This document shows, in pieces, positions 8,029-16,791 of a stretch of DNA of 64,000 nucleotides; position 1 is the first letter of the stretch, and each line of letters opens with the position of its first letter. Source of the DNA: Synechococcus sp. WH 8016 (GTDB lineage: Bacteria; Cyanobacteriota; Cyanobacteriia; PCC-6307; Cyanobiaceae); assembly GCF_000230675.1 (NCBI RefSeq), contig NZ_AGIK01000005.1, positions 62,001 through 126,000 on the forward strand, given 5' to 3'. The notes below the pieces were generated by a model, which ran no database searches, had not been told where the DNA came from, and was given only the letters and a program-made list of their open reading frames with translations. The position numbers and the translations under genes are program-made.

Positions 8029-8064
8029 TTAGGAATCAAATTTAGGAATCAGACTTAGGAATCA
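8029..8064 (+). repeat. three tandem copies of TTAGGAATCA, 13-base period
   Basis: Perfect 10-base units start at 8029, 8042 and 8055, separated by three variable bases. They lie just beyond the stop codon of the 8073-8669 gene. A short tandem array like this can arise by slippage or bind a regulator; no function can be assigned. Confidence 0.7.
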
Positions 8065-8072
8065 GTAAGTTC

Positions 8073-8669
8073 TTAATAACGAAACTGTTGAAAAGCCTTA
8101 ATGGATATCGACTCTTTATCACTAGGGCGACTCACAACGGCATCACGCGCAACATCGAGCTCAATGCATTCAAAAGACTGCAACTCTTGATCGTCGCTGC
8201 ATTCACGACGTTGATATTCAACTTTTTTCAATTCCTGATCTTTCACGATCTTTTTCTGGGGGATCTTGGCATCATCTCCAGCGATGACTTTACGCGGACC
8301 AAATGAACACAACTCCTTGGCCAGATCAGTCTCAGCTTTCTCGAGACAATCACTATATTCAGCCTCAATTCTTTGCCTCATCGACTGATCATTTTGAGAC
8401 TTCAATCTCTTCTTTTCAAGGGCCGTTAGAGGCACCGTGCGCCGAACCGTGGCAAGCGTCTCCACAAAATAAACGCCTCCAAGGGAGATCCACTCATTCG
8501 CCGCATTCTCAGCTTCCTGCTTAGATTGAAAGATGGATTGATCAATCTCGTCGGGCGTAGGAATTGTGCGCTTAGCGTTGGAGTAAAAAATACCCGCATA
8601 AACCAGCATCCCAACCAAGCCACTGCCAACAACAGCGATGAACAACGCGAGCGTGGAGGGCCCTTTCAA
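8073..8669 (-). CDS. membrane-anchored hypothetical protein
   Basis: A 198-residue protein with one N-terminal hydrophobic helix (about residues 8-29, TLALFIAVVGSGLVGMLVYA), followed by a charged, Lys/Glu-rich domain that is probably partly coiled coil. Four cysteines occur in the second half (SDCLEKAETDLAKELC and RRECSDDQ...FEC), which could form disulfides if the domain is periplasmic. The start appears to be TTG at 8669. No family recognised; the neighbours give no functional hint. Confidence 0.6.
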   Translation of the reverse strand: MKGPSTLALFIAVVGSGLVGMLVYAGIFYSNAKRTIPTPDEIDQSIFQSKQEAENAANEWISLGGVYFVETLATVRRTVPLTALEKKRLKSQNDQSMRQRIEAEYSDCLEKAETDLAKELCSFGPRKVIAGDDAKIPQKKIVKDQELKKVEYQRRECSDDQELQSFECIELDVARDAVVSRPSDKESISIKAFQQFRY

Positions 8670-8818
8670 TCAATAACAAGCAAGCATTAAAAATCTAGCA
8701 GGCATCAGCCAGGCAAGAAGAATCAATGATCTAAGCAAAAAACAAAGATCCCAATTCAATGGGTTCAGATCAGAACAAAACCAAAGATTGAGGCCCAGAT
8801 CCAATCTTCCTCAAGGAT

Positions 8819-9250
8819 CTACCCCTTCGCGAAGCAGCGATCCAGGTGAGCGACCGCATGCTGATGCCGGGAGCGCGAACGCGACACGCTGGGGCTAATG
8901 ATCCCCAACCAAAAGCGCCCGTCTCCCTGGACGACCAACACGGGTTTGCTCGCCCGCTTCCCCTGGGACTTGAGCAGCGACAGACTGAGCTTGTCCGCGA
9001 CCTCTGCACCTCGCGGTTTCGATCGCAGCCTGGCCAGCACAGGATTCACCTGAGCCACAGGAAGAAAGGTGGCCTCTTGGGACTCCGTCACCAGGATCAT
9101 CCCGTCTAGCCATGCCACCTCCACCAAGAGATCTTCAATCGAAGCCAGCAAGGATGGGAGGGGGAAGGCCAAACGGACAGCTCCGTTTCTTAATGTTTTC
9201 TTCCTAATCCCTTTTTGGGCTCGCCGCGCAAGGGCCTCAACAGGCCTCAA
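8819..9250 (-). CDS. conserved-looking hypothetical protein
   Basis: A 143-residue basic protein with alternating beta and alpha character (LPSLLASIEDLLVEVAWLDG in the first third; KPVLVVQGDGRFWLG in the last). No signal peptide or membrane helix. The apparent start is TTG at 9250 with no strong ribosome binding site, so the N-terminus is uncertain. It ends 150 bases from the preceding gene, and menG follows 19 bases upstream of its start on the same strand, suggesting co-transcription with menG. No family recognised. Confidence 0.55.
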   Translation of the reverse strand: MRPVEALARRAQKGIRKKTLRNGAVRLAFPLPSLLASIEDLLVEVAWLDGMILVTESQEATFLPVAQVNPVLARLRSKPRGAEVADKLSLSLLKSQGKRASKPVLVVQGDGRFWLGIISPSVSRSRSRHQHAVAHLDRCFAKG

Positions 9251-9269
9251 CCATCCTTAACGAATTCAA

Positions 9270-9971
9270 TCAACGGATTAAGAGCAGCACACCCATCTGT
9301 CCGCCGACCAAAGGTCGATGCTGTGCGGCGGTGAAACCAGCAGAAACAGCCTCCCGCTCCTGCTCCTCTCCCGTGAGGAATTGCTCCACGCTCGTTTCCA
9401 GATAGGCGTACTGGTCGGCTAGCCCCATGCCAGCGGCGACAGGGACCACCACCCGGCGCAGGTAGGTGCGCTGAAAAGCAGCTGCTGCACTGCCTTGTGG
9501 CAACCGATTGAAGTCCAAAACAGCGGCGCGCCCGCCAGGCTTCAACAGCCTTGCCATCTCCTGAAAACCCAACAACGGGTCCGCCAGGTTGCGCAACCCA
9601 TACGCCATCACCACCCCATCGAAGCTCTGATCCGGAAACCCAGTGTCAAGCGCATCCGCTTGGATCCATTGCACCGGCAACCAGGGCTCGCGGCCTGCGC
9701 GTTCCGCCGCCAGCGACAGCGGTGCAGCGGCGGCATCCAACCCCAAAACCGAGCCCTCCGGCCTCAACTTTCGTGCAAAAGCAAGGGCGAGATCCCCTGT
9801 TCCACAACAAAGATCAAGCCAACGCTCAGGCGATTGCGGGCTCAGCCAGGACAGGAGTTGACGCTTCCACTGCCTGTGCAGCCCCAAGCTGAGCAGATCA
9901 TTCAGGCGGTCGTAACGGGGAGCAACGGCGTTAAATAACGCCTCCACCGCAGCTGGGTCACGAGGTTTCAC
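9270..9971 (-). CDS. menG: demethylphylloquinone/demethylmenaquinone methyltransferase
   Basis: A 233-residue class I SAM-dependent methyltransferase of the UbiE/MenG family: FNAVAPRYDRLNDLLSLGLH at the start, SAM-binding LDLCCGTGDLALAFA at about residues 52-66, VMAYGLRNLADP and LLKPGGRAAVLDF. In cyanobacteria this enzyme makes the final methylation of phylloquinone, the A1 electron carrier of photosystem I. The GTG start at 9971 lies seven bases after the stop of the 9979-10203 gene. Assignment to phylloquinone rather than ubiquinone follows from the host inference. Confidence 0.93.
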   Translation of the reverse strand: MKPRDPAAVEALFNAVAPRYDRLNDLLSLGLHRQWKRQLLSWLSPQSPERWLDLCCGTGDLALAFARKLRPEGSVLGLDAAAAPLSLAAERAGREPWLPVQWIQADALDTGFPDQSFDGVVMAYGLRNLADPLLGFQEMARLLKPGGRAAVLDFNRLPQGSAAAAFQRTYLRRVVVPVAAGMGLADQYAYLETSVEQFLTGEEQEREAVSAGFTAAQHRPLVGGQMGVLLLIR

Positions 9972-9978
9972 AAGCAGC

Positions 9979-10203
9979 TCAAACCAGCAGTCCGTTCAAC
10001 GTCATCACCATCACCGTTGCCAAACCAACGGCAGCTGAACACACCAAGCAGCCCGCGAGCATCAACGAAAATTCCTGTTGATCGATCGCCGCTTGCATCA
10101 ATTGCAGGGCCCAGGCCAGCAACGCAATCACCACCGCAACCAAAAGGATCCCCACAGGCAAGGCCTGATGACGGGTCATAAATGGCAAACCACCCAGCAA
10201 CAA
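9979..10203 (-). CDS. small two-helix membrane protein
   Basis: A 74-residue protein with two hydrophobic helices (ILLVAVVIALLAWALQLM and LMLAGCLVCSAAVGLATVMV) and a short polar loop between them. Translation could also begin at the internal Met9 (MTRHQALPVG), giving 66 residues. It lies between hisF and menG in the same direction with a tiny gap to menG, so it is probably part of that operon. No function known. Confidence 0.6.
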   Translation of the reverse strand: MLLGGLPFMTRHQALPVGILLVAVVIALLAWALQLMQAAIDQQEFSLMLAGCLVCSAAVGLATVMVMTLNGLLV

Positions 10204-10226
10204 TCGCCCTTCTAAGTCTCCCCAAT

Positions 10227-11018
10227 TTAAGGCGCCAGCTCAGGCTCCAAGGGCCTAATCAGCAAACCGCGTCCCTGCAAATCCAGCTTGATTTGCTCAA
10301 CGCTGAGAACACCGTCATGGAGGAGTGAGGCCAACAAGGCCGCCGATGCCTGGCCGCCCTCTGGCCCGGCATCGAGGGCGGCAGCGATGTGATCCATACA
10401 CCCCGCCCCACCCGAGGCGATCACTGGAACTGCAACGGCCTGAGCCACCGCCCTGGTAAGCGCCAAGTCGTAACCCGCTTGGGTTCCGTCTCCATCCATT
10501 GAAGTGAGCAGGATCTCCCCCGCCCCAAGGTCCGCAACCCGACGGGCCCAGTCCACCGCATCCAATCCGGTGTTTTCTCGGCCACCTTTCACATAGACAT
10601 CCCAGCCCCCGCTCGAGCGGCGCCTCGCATCAATCGCCACAACAATGCACTGACAGCCGAAACGCTCAGCCCCCTCAGACACCAGTTCAGGGCGGCGAAC
10701 AGCCGAAGAATTCAGGCTCACCTTGTCGGCACCGGCACGCAGCAGTTCCGTGATGCCCTCCACGGAAGCGATTCCGCCCCCCACCGTGAAGGGGATCGTC
10801 ACACTCGCAGCCGTACGACGCACGAGGTCCACCAAGGTGGCGCGTCCCTCATGGCTGGCCGCAATGTCAAGGAACACCAGTTCATCGGCTCCGGCCTCGC
10901 TGTAACGACAGGCCAATTCCACCGGATCGCCTGCGTCACGCAGGCCCACAAAATTGACACCTTTCACCACCCGGCCGTTGGCCACGTCGAGGCAGGGAAT
11001 CAAACGAAGAGCGACCAT
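10227..11018 (-). CDS. hisF: imidazole glycerol phosphate synthase cyclase subunit
   Basis: A 263-residue TIM barrel. It starts [20 protein letters not shown], the typical HisF N-terminus with catalytic Asp in CLDV, and contains the phosphate-binding VGGGI segment and ASGGAGC; the second catalytic Asp lies in [15 protein letters not shown]. With HisH it converts PRFAR and ammonia to imidazole glycerol phosphate and AICAR in histidine synthesis. The frame extends 14 codons upstream but the ATG at 11018 matches the family. It is divergent from the 11073 gene with a 54-base gap. Confidence 0.96.
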   Translation of the reverse strand: MVALRLIPCLDVANGRVVKGVNFVGLRDAGDPVELACRYSEAGADELVFLDIAASHEGRATLVDLVRRTAASVTIPFTVGGGIASVEGITELLRAGADKVSLNSSAVRRPELVSEGAERFGCQCIVVAIDARRRSSGGWDVYVKGGRENTGLDAVDWARRVADLGAGEILLTSMDGDGTQAGYDLALTRAVAQAVAVPVIASGGAGCMDHIAAALDAGPEGGQASAALLASLLHDGVLSVEQIKLDLQGRGLLIRPLEPELAP

Positions 11019-11072
11019 GTCAATTGAAAAGAGGCTGTTAGTGTTGCGGCCACTTCTCAAGCCTCGCAGGCC

Positions 11073-11294
11073 ATGTCACAGCAGACGTCAGTCACGATCG
11101 ACATCGGCTCGAAAGTCCGGGTCACCCGGGTCCGTGATCGCATTTCCGGTGCACTGGTGGAATTGCTCAAGAAAGACGCCATCGGCACCGTGGTTGATTT
11201 CCGCACTGTCGATGGGAAAGGAATCGGCGTGGTCGTTCAGCTCAGTGATGGCTCAACCAGCTGGTTCTTCGAAGACGAAATCGCTCCCGGCTGA
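11073..11294 (+). CDS. DUF2862 family protein
   Basis: A 73-residue protein: a basic beta-rich fold with [20 protein letters not shown], a central [20 protein letters not shown] and a C-terminal [11 protein letters not shown], the pattern of the cyanobacterial DUF2862 family. Function is not established; the small SH3-like barrel would suit an accessory protein. It lies directly upstream of chlG on the same strand with an 11-base gap, so the two are likely co-transcribed. Confidence 0.85.
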   Translation: MSQQTSVTIDIGSKVRVTRVRDRISGALVELLKKDAIGTVVDFRTVDGKGIGVVVQLSDGSTSWFFEDEIAPG

Positions 11295-11305
11295 GGATTG
11301 ATCTA

Positions 11306-12259
11306 GTGAGTGACGCCCGTCAGCTGCTCGGAATGAAAGGTGCCAGTGGCACCTCCAACATTTGGAAGCTGCGCTTGCAGCTGATGAAACCAGTCACCTG
11401 GATTCCCTTGATCTGGGGGGTGGTGTGTGGTGCTGCCGCTAGTGGTAATTACGAATGGCGTTTTGACCATGTGGCCGCTGCGCTGGCCTGCATGGTGATG
11501 AGTGGGCCTCTTCTCGCGGGCTACACACAAACCATTAACGACTACTACGACCGCGAGATCGATGCGATCAACGAGCCGTACAGGCCGATCCCTTCGGGTG
11601 CGATCAGCCTCGGCCAAGTGAAGGTTCAGATCTGGGGCCTGTTGATCGCCGGCTTAGCGGTGTCTTGGGGTTTGGATGCTTGGGCTGGACACAGCACTCC
11701 CGTGTTGTTCCTGCTCGCCCTTGGCGGCTCGTTTGTGAGCTTTATCTATTCAGCGCCTCCCCTCAAGCTGAAACAGAACGGTTGGTTGGGCAATTACGCC
11801 CTCGGGGCCAGTTACATCGCCCTTCCCTGGTGGGCAGGTCAAGCCCTATTTGGCCAACTCACCTGGGCGACGGCACTGCTCACGCTTGCCTACAGCCTCG
11901 CCGGCTTGGGAATTGCTGTGGTCAACGACTTTAAAAGTGTGGAAGGTGATCGCGCTCTCGGCCTTCAGTCACTCCCTGTTGCATTTGGGATTGGGCCCGC
12001 AAGCTGGATCAGCGCTGGGATGATCGACCTCTTCCAGCTCTTGATGGTTGCAGTTCTGATCGCAATCGGGCAGCATTTTGCAGCCATCCTGCTGGTGTTG
12101 TTGATCGTGCCTCAGATCACTTTTCAAGACATCTGGCTGCTTCGCGACCCCGTTGAATTCGACGTGAAATATCAAGCCAGTGCCCAGCCCTTTCTCGTGC
12201 TGGGAATGCTGGTCACAGCGTTGGCGATCGGCCACAGTCCCCTGACGCAGGGAATGTGA
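11306..12259 (+). CDS. chlG: chlorophyll synthase
   Basis: A 317-residue polytopic prenyltransferase of the UbiA superfamily. The first Asp-rich motif is in TINDYYDREIDAINEPYRPI, the chlorophyll synthase signature, and the second region in GIAVVNDFKSVEGDRALGLQ. It esterifies chlorophyllide with phytyl or geranylgeranyl diphosphate in the membrane, the last step of chlorophyll synthesis. About nine membrane segments are expected and visible. The start is GTG at 11306. The stop overlaps the GTG start of the next gene (GTGA). Confidence 0.97.
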   Translation: MSDARQLLGMKGASGTSNIWKLRLQLMKPVTWIPLIWGVVCGAAASGNYEWRFDHVAAALACMVMSGPLLAGYTQTINDYYDREIDAINEPYRPIPSGAISLGQVKVQIWGLLIAGLAVSWGLDAWAGHSTPVLFLLALGGSFVSFIYSAPPLKLKQNGWLGNYALGASYIALPWWAGQALFGQLTWATALLTLAYSLAGLGIAVVNDFKSVEGDRALGLQSLPVAFGIGPASWISAGMIDLFQLLMVAVLIAIGQHFAAILLVLLIVPQITFQDIWLLRDPVEFDVKYQASAQPFLVLGMLVTALAIGHSPLTQGM

Positions 12260-14286
12260 ATCGCACCCGTCGTCACTGGTTCCTGATCGCGGGTGTCGCC
12301 GCTGCGATTGGCAGTGGTGCGGCCCTCGGGCAAGCCGCCATCACACGCGCGATTGATGCGACCTTGCCCGATGCCAGAGGGATCAATCTCTTCAATCGGC
12401 CTGGCACGATCACGCTCCTCTCGAGCAACGGCAAGGTGATCCAAAAACTCGGGCCTGCCACCCGGGAGAAGATCAAACCAGGGCAAATGCCCCCGCTTGT
12501 GATGCAATCGTTCATCGCAGCGGAAGACCGTCGCTTCTTTGACCATGACGGCGTTGATCTCTGGGGGATCGGACGGGCCGTTGTCACGAATTTGAAGCAG
12601 GGCTCGGTGCGCGAAGGAGCGAGCACGATTACCCAGCAACTGGCCCGCACGGTGTTCTTGAGCCAGGACCGGACGGTCACGCGCAAGCTCAAGGAAGCAG
12701 CGCTGGCCTACAAGCTCGAGCGTCAACTCAGCAAGGAGCAGATCCTCGAGCAATACCTCAACTTTGTGTATCTCGGATCCAGCGCCTATGGCGTCTCCGA
12801 TGCGGCTTGGGTGTATTTCTCCAAGCAACCGGAGGACCTGACCCTCCCAGAAGCGGCTCTCATCGCGGGCATGCCACCAGCCCCCTCGCTCTACTCACCG
12901 CTGGTGAACCCCGAGATTGCACTGCAAAGGCGCAGCATCGTGATCAGCCGCATGGAGCAGGAAGGATTCATCACCAGCGGCGAAGCGGAAGCGGCTCGCA
13001 ACAGCCCACTGGCGCTCAAGCCCGCCATCCCGAAGTACTACAACAGCACGGCTCCCTACTTCACAACCTGGGTCGCCCAACAGTTGCCCACCTTGCTCAC
13101 CCCAGAACAACTGGAGGTGGGAGGCCTCAAGATTCGCACCAGCCTGAATCTCGATTGGCAACGCAAAGCCCAGAAGGTGGTGCGTGAAATCGCTCCGAAT
13201 GGAACAGAAGGTGTGATCGTTTCGATCGCCCCTGGCACAGGATTGGTGCGGGTGATGGTGGGAGGAAAAAACTTTTATTCCAGCCAGTTCAACCGCGCCA
13301 CCCAGGCCCTGAGATCACCAGGATCCACCTTCAAACTGTTTCCCTACAGCGCAGCGATTAATGCGGGCGTCAAAGCAGAAGATATTTTTCTGGACAAACC
13401 GCGCTGCTGGAACGGTTACTGCCCCAAAAACTTTGGCAAAAAATATTTTGGCAACATCTCTCTCGCCGACGCCTTAAAGAATTCGCTCAACACGGTTGCG
13501 GTGCAATTGCAAGACAAGGTGGGCTTTGACCCGATCATTGCGATGGCCAACAATCTCGGCATTGGTAACAAGCGACCTCTCGGCCGCTATTACCCGATGG
13601 CCATCGGTGCCTATGAGCAAACCGTTTTAGACATGACGGCCGCCTATTCCGCCGTCACCAACCGCGGTGTATACGTGAAACCCACCGCCTTTGAAGAGAT
13701 CAGAGGTCCTGGAGGCGATGTGCTTTGGAGCCGCAGGCTCGATGGCGATCGCGGCAAGCGTGCCATGGATAGCGACGTTGCCGACACCATGAATTGGATG
13801 CTGCAGCGGGTGGTGAGCGGCGGCACTGGAGTGGCAGCCAAGCTCGATGATCGCCCTGTGGCAGGAAAAACGGGAACCTCAGAGGGGGGGCGCGATCTCT
13901 GGTTCATCGGCTCGATTCCCCAACTCACTACGGCCGTTTGGTTTGGTCACGACAACAACGCAGAAACCAAGAGCAACAGTGGCGAATCCGCATGGGCCTG
14001 GAAACAATTCATGAATCAAATCAAGTCTGAATTTCCGGCACAGAAGTTTCCCGCCAAACCCAACGTTGTGCGGCCGGTTCTTCAACGACCTGGCAAAAAG
14101 AAAGCAAGCAACCCCAACCAACCGAACCCTGGAGACGGGCCTCTTCCCGATCGCGATCTGTTTGGTGAAATGGATCCATCCAATGACAACTCGGACACAC
14201 CGAAACCCGCACCCACACCCCGTTACGTGAGCCCATCTGGTGGCCCCCCTGTGGACGAATTCTTCAGGCCTCTGCCGGTGCAGTGA
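12256..14286 (+). CDS. class A penicillin-binding protein
   Basis: A 676-residue bifunctional peptidoglycan synthase. An N-terminal anchor (about 7-27) precedes the GT51 transglycosylase domain with EDRRFFDHDGVDLWG, REGASTITQQLARTVFL and KLKEAALAYKLERQLSKEQI. The transpeptidase domain has SPGSTFKL (nucleophile Ser about 357), KNSLNTVAVQL (SxN) and VAGKTGTSEGG (KTG, Lys about 538). The C-terminal tail from about 595 is Pro/Asn-rich and probably disordered. It polymerises and crosslinks glycan strands in the periplasm. It is coupled to chlG by a 4-base overlap and converges with rsmB, overlapping it by 23 bases. Confidence 0.95.
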   Translation: MNRTRRHWFLIAGVAAAIGSGAALGQAAITRAIDATLPDARGINLFNRPGTITLLSSNGKVIQKLGPATREKIKPGQMPPLVMQSFIAAEDRRFFDHDGVDLWGIGRAVVTNLKQGSVREGASTITQQLARTVFLSQDRTVTRKLKEAALAYKLERQLSKEQILEQYLNFVYLGSSAYGVSDAAWVYFSKQPEDLTLPEAALIAGMPPAPSLYSPLVNPEIALQRRSIVISRMEQEGFITSGEAEAARNSPLALKPAIPKYYNSTAPYFTTWVAQQLPTLLTPEQLEVGGLKIRTSLNLDWQRKAQKVVREIAPNGTEGVIVSIAPGTGLVRVMVGGKNFYSSQFNRATQALRSPGSTFKLFPYSAAINAGVKAEDIFLDKPRCWNGYCPKNFGKKYFGNISLADALKNSLNTVAVQLQDKVGFDPIIAMANNLGIGNKRPLGRYYPMAIGAYEQTVLDMTAAYSAVTNRGVYVKPTAFEEIRGPGGDVLWSRRLDGDRGKRAMDSDVADTMNWMLQRVVSGGTGVAAKLDDRPVAGKTGTSEGGRDLWFIGSIPQLTTAVWFGHDNNAETKSNSGESAWAWKQFMNQIKSEFPAQKFPAKPNVVRPVLQRPGKKKASNPNQPNPGDGPLPDRDLFGEMDPSNDNSDTPKPAPTPRYVSPSGGPPVDEFFRPLPVQ

Positions 14287-15619
14287 TCGGTGCAGTGATC
14301 ACTGCGGTGTAAAACCCATCACCGCCGTCGGGGTCGGGCCAGCGCTGCTGCTCAGACTCCAACTGATAGTGAGCGTGGCCTTGGAGAAGCTTGTTGACCT
14401 GCGCCACGTTCTCATCGGGATGGATCGTGCAAGTCGCGTAGACCAATCGCCCACCAGGGGCGAGCAAGGGCAGCATCGCCTCCAGTAAGCGCGCTTGCAG
14501 CGGCAACAGCTCCTCCACCGTGGCAGGCGTGACGCGCCAACGGGCATCGGGATGACGGGACAAGGTCCCCAACCCCGAGCAAGGAACATCGAGCAGGATC
14601 CTTTGAAAGAAACCACGCCATTGGGGCTGTTGTGCAAGCAGGTCGGTCGCATCCGCTGCCAGCGCCTGGATGGAAGCGCATCCCAAGCGAGAGGCATTCG
14701 CGGCCACTCGCTTTAAACGACCAGCGGAGCGATCCACGGCCCAGATCTCACCTCCATCCCCCATCAGCTCCGCCAGATGGGTGGTCTTCCCTCCCGGGGC
14801 AGCGCATGCATCCAGAACCCGATCTCCAGGCTGAGGCGCCAACAGCGGAGCAACCCCCTGGGCCGATCGATCCTGAACGCTCCAATGCCCCTGTTCAAAA
14901 CCCGGCCAACGGCGCAAATCACCTGCAGGTGCAAGCACCTGCAAGCCATCTGGGCAAGCCTCAATCGGCTGCGTGGGCACCCCAGCCTCGGCCAATTCAG
15001 CCGCCACGAATTCTGGCGTGCTGCACAAGCGATTCACCCGCAGATCCAAGGGGGGCACTTGATTGCTGGCGATCGCCACACGCTCGGCCTGATCGGGACC
15101 CGTCCAGTTCAGGAGGCTCTCAGCAAACCAAACGGGTAGGGAGTGGCTCAACGCCAGTCGTTCGGCGGGTTGGTGGGGCACCGCCAGGGTCTCGCCGGCC
15201 TCCTTGGCGCGTAGGGCCGAGCGCAGCACACCATTCACCACCGGCGACAGCTTGGAGAGCCGGTGGCGCTTGGCAAGCTCCACCGTGGTGTCGACGGCTG
15301 CTGCAGCCGGGATGCGCTGCATCCGCAGCAGTTGATAAAGGCCGAGATGCAGGAGCCAACGCAAGCGAGGCGGCTGCTTATGGGCTGGAACTTTGCCGAG
15401 ACGATCCAACCAACCATCCAGCCATTGACGCCAGCGGATGCATCCATAGGCCAGCTCGGTGGCCAGGCCGCGATCCGCTGGAGACAGGGGATTTTGACGA
15501 AGGGCCCGCTCTAGGGCCACGTCGGCATAGGCGCCCGCAGCCACGGCCTCCAGCACCTCCCAGGCCAAACGACGCGCCGGTAAACCAATTTTGGCGCCGT
15601 TGACTTCGGGCTCACTCAC
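14264..15619 (-). CDS. rsmB: 16S rRNA (cytosine-967-C5)-methyltransferase RsmB/Sun
   Basis: A 451-residue protein with an N-terminal NusB-like RNA-binding domain (RLAWEVLEAVAAGAYADVAL to about 150) and a C-terminal SAM-dependent methyltransferase: VLDACAAPGGKTTHLAELMG (SAM site), LLDVPCSGLGTLSRHPDARW (catalytic Cys in PCS) and LVYATCTIHPDEN (second Cys). It makes m5C967 in 16S rRNA. The most likely start is the GTG at 15619, inside the end of the upstream alkyltransferase-like gene (GTGAGTGA); a TTG two codons further up is also possible. Length is normal. Confidence 0.95.
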   Translation of the reverse strand: MSEPEVNGAKIGLPARRLAWEVLEAVAAGAYADVALERALRQNPLSPADRGLATELAYGCIRWRQWLDGWLDRLGKVPAHKQPPRLRWLLHLGLYQLLRMQRIPAAAAVDTTVELAKRHRLSKLSPVVNGVLRSALRAKEAGETLAVPHQPAERLALSHSLPVWFAESLLNWTGPDQAERVAIASNQVPPLDLRVNRLCSTPEFVAAELAEAGVPTQPIEACPDGLQVLAPAGDLRRWPGFEQGHWSVQDRSAQGVAPLLAPQPGDRVLDACAAPGGKTTHLAELMGDGGEIWAVDRSAGRLKRVAANASRLGCASIQALAADATDLLAQQPQWRGFFQRILLDVPCSGLGTLSRHPDARWRVTPATVEELLPLQARLLEAMLPLLAPGGRLVYATCTIHPDENVAQVNKLLQGHAHYQLESEQQRWPDPDGGDGFYTAVITAPITAPAEA

Positions 15620-15992
15620 GGGCAATGGCGAATTGGTGGATCTCTAGAGCTAGCGCCTCGAGGTCCGGCCTCCAGAGAAATCGCTGCAACGGGAGCCGGC
15701 CGTCTCCATCCACAGGGATCCCCTCTGCGATCAAAAGCTGCCGCTGCATCCAATCGGATCCCTCCCTACTCAGGCTCATCGAAATCCGTCCCTTGGCATT
15801 TATAACCCGCTGCCAAGGCACCTCAGACGGCAAGCTCAGCCGGCGCAACGCCCATCCCACCTGACGGGCGCAGCCCCAGGCCCCAAGCCAGTCAGCCACC
15901 TGGCCATAAGTGGCCAAATGACCAGGCGGAATCAAGCTGACGGCATGCCAAACCCGCTCATCAAAACCTCTCTCCCTGCTGGACCCAATCAA
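15612..15992 (-). CDS. alkyltransferase-like (ATL) DNA-damage protein
   Basis: A 126-residue protein matching the C-terminal DNA-binding domain of O6-methylguanine-DNA methyltransferase: VSLIPPGHLATYGQVADWLG, an Arg-finger region (CARQVGWALRR) and PWQRVINAKGRIS. The acceptor Cys of PCHRV is replaced by Trp (Trp60), the hallmark of ATL proteins, which bind O6-alkylguanine without removing the alkyl group and recruit nucleotide excision repair. The start seems to be TTG at 15992. It overlaps rsmB by eight bases and is probably co-transcribed with it. Confidence 0.88.
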   Translation of the reverse strand: MIGSSRERGFDERVWHAVSLIPPGHLATYGQVADWLGAWGCARQVGWALRRLSLPSEVPWQRVINAKGRISMSLSREGSDWMQRQLLIAEGIPVDGDGRLPLQRFLWRPDLEALALEIHQFAIARE

Positions 15993-16114
15993 ATGTTTTT
16001 ATCGTCATCAACCCACCACTAGGTAGCTCGATACGAGCCAATCTGACGGCACACACCATCCTTTCGATAGTTCGAGCGACGCCCCTCAACGATCCGGTTT
16101 TCTTTTCAGGCCAT

Positions 16115-16318
16115 ATGACAACCCAAGACAATGGCGATTTGCGAATTGATCTCTCCTTAAGTCCTGCAGACCTCAGGTTGCTGCTGGATGCCGTGAGCTA
16201 CCGACTCGAGCGTTGGCCAGGAGGGGAACCTTATGAACAAGAGGATTTACAAACCATGCAAACCCTCTTACAAGCCGCCATTTTGGAAGCGAATTTTGGC
16301 TCCACAGGGGAGCGCTGA
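16115..16318 (+). CDS. small hypothetical protein
   Basis: A 67-residue acidic protein, MTTQDNGDLRIDLSLSPADL at the start, then LRLLLDAVSYRLERWPGGEP and an alpha-helical C-terminus. No signal peptide or membrane segment. It stands alone on the plus strand, its stop five bases from the stop of the convergent glycine-zipper gene. The helical, Leu-rich composition looks like a real small soluble protein but the family is not recognised. Confidence 0.55.
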   Translation: MTTQDNGDLRIDLSLSPADLRLLLDAVSYRLERWPGGEPYEQEDLQTMQTLLQAAILEANFGSTGER

Positions 16319-16323
16319 AGGCA

Positions 16324-16662
16324 TCAGCCCCCATCCACTTGGCAACCCAACAAGGCGCCAGCGGCACCACCAACGGGAACACCCACCCAGCGGCCGTTGC
16401 CCCGTGACAAGACAGCACCAAGACCAGCGCCCAATAAGCCGCCGATCACACTGCCTTCCAGGCAACTATTGGTGTCTTGATTGTTCACGTAAACGTCACG
16501 ATTGGAACCGACCCAAGGATCGCGAGCTGAACCGCCATACCGCTGATCGACATAGGCAGATTGAGGGTCATAGATATTTTTCGGCCTTGCAAAAGCAGGT
16601 GCAGTGGCAGCAGCAGCAGCCGACATCAACATCAAAGCAACAGCGAACCCGGCGCGTTTCAT
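16324..16662 (-). CDS. secreted glycine-zipper protein
   Basis: A 112-residue protein with a Sec signal peptide (MKRAGFAVALMLMSAAAAAT, cleavage near AFA), then a Tyr/Asp-rich linker (NIYDPQSAYVDQRYGGS) and a C-terminal glycine zipper: SVIGGLLGAGLGAVLSRGNG and VGVPVGGAAGALLGCQ. Such zippers form paired membrane-associated helices in 17-kDa-antigen-like outer-membrane or periplasmic proteins. Two cysteines (NSCLEG and LLGCQ) could bond. The frame runs open for 137 codons further upstream, but the signal peptide fixes the start at 16662. Confidence 0.75.
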   Translation of the reverse strand: MKRAGFAVALMLMSAAAAATAPAFARPKNIYDPQSAYVDQRYGGSARDPWVGSNRDVYVNNQDTNSCLEGSVIGGLLGAGLGAVLSRGNGRWVGVPVGGAAGALLGCQVDGG

Positions 16663-16791
16663 GGAGTGAGAAGCAACAACTCCATCGTTTTGCAAACCAA
16701 CAGGGAATCGATGACTGAACCAGCCCCGTGATGCGTCTGGATGTGACCGAGAGCGGCATCCCATACCCTCAGGGATAGAGAACGATGCGCC

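Larger units (their letters stand above)
7556..8072. other. 517-base non-coding region with a plus-strand terminator; possible small RNA
   Basis: No convincing protein gene in either strand. A plus-strand rho-independent terminator at 7821-7850 has no annotated plus-strand gene before it, so the segment from about 7690 to 7850 may encode a small RNA. Just upstream of the terminator are short complementary runs (CTTGCT at about 7783 with AGCAAG at about 7809). Towards 8030-8064 three 13-base tandem repeats follow. The small RNA is inferred only from the orphan terminator. Confidence 0.4.

Noticed and set aside
14632-15603. 323-codon plus-strand ORF opposite rsmB
   Set aside because: Antisense shadow of a GC-rich, well recognised gene; Pro/Arg-rich composition.
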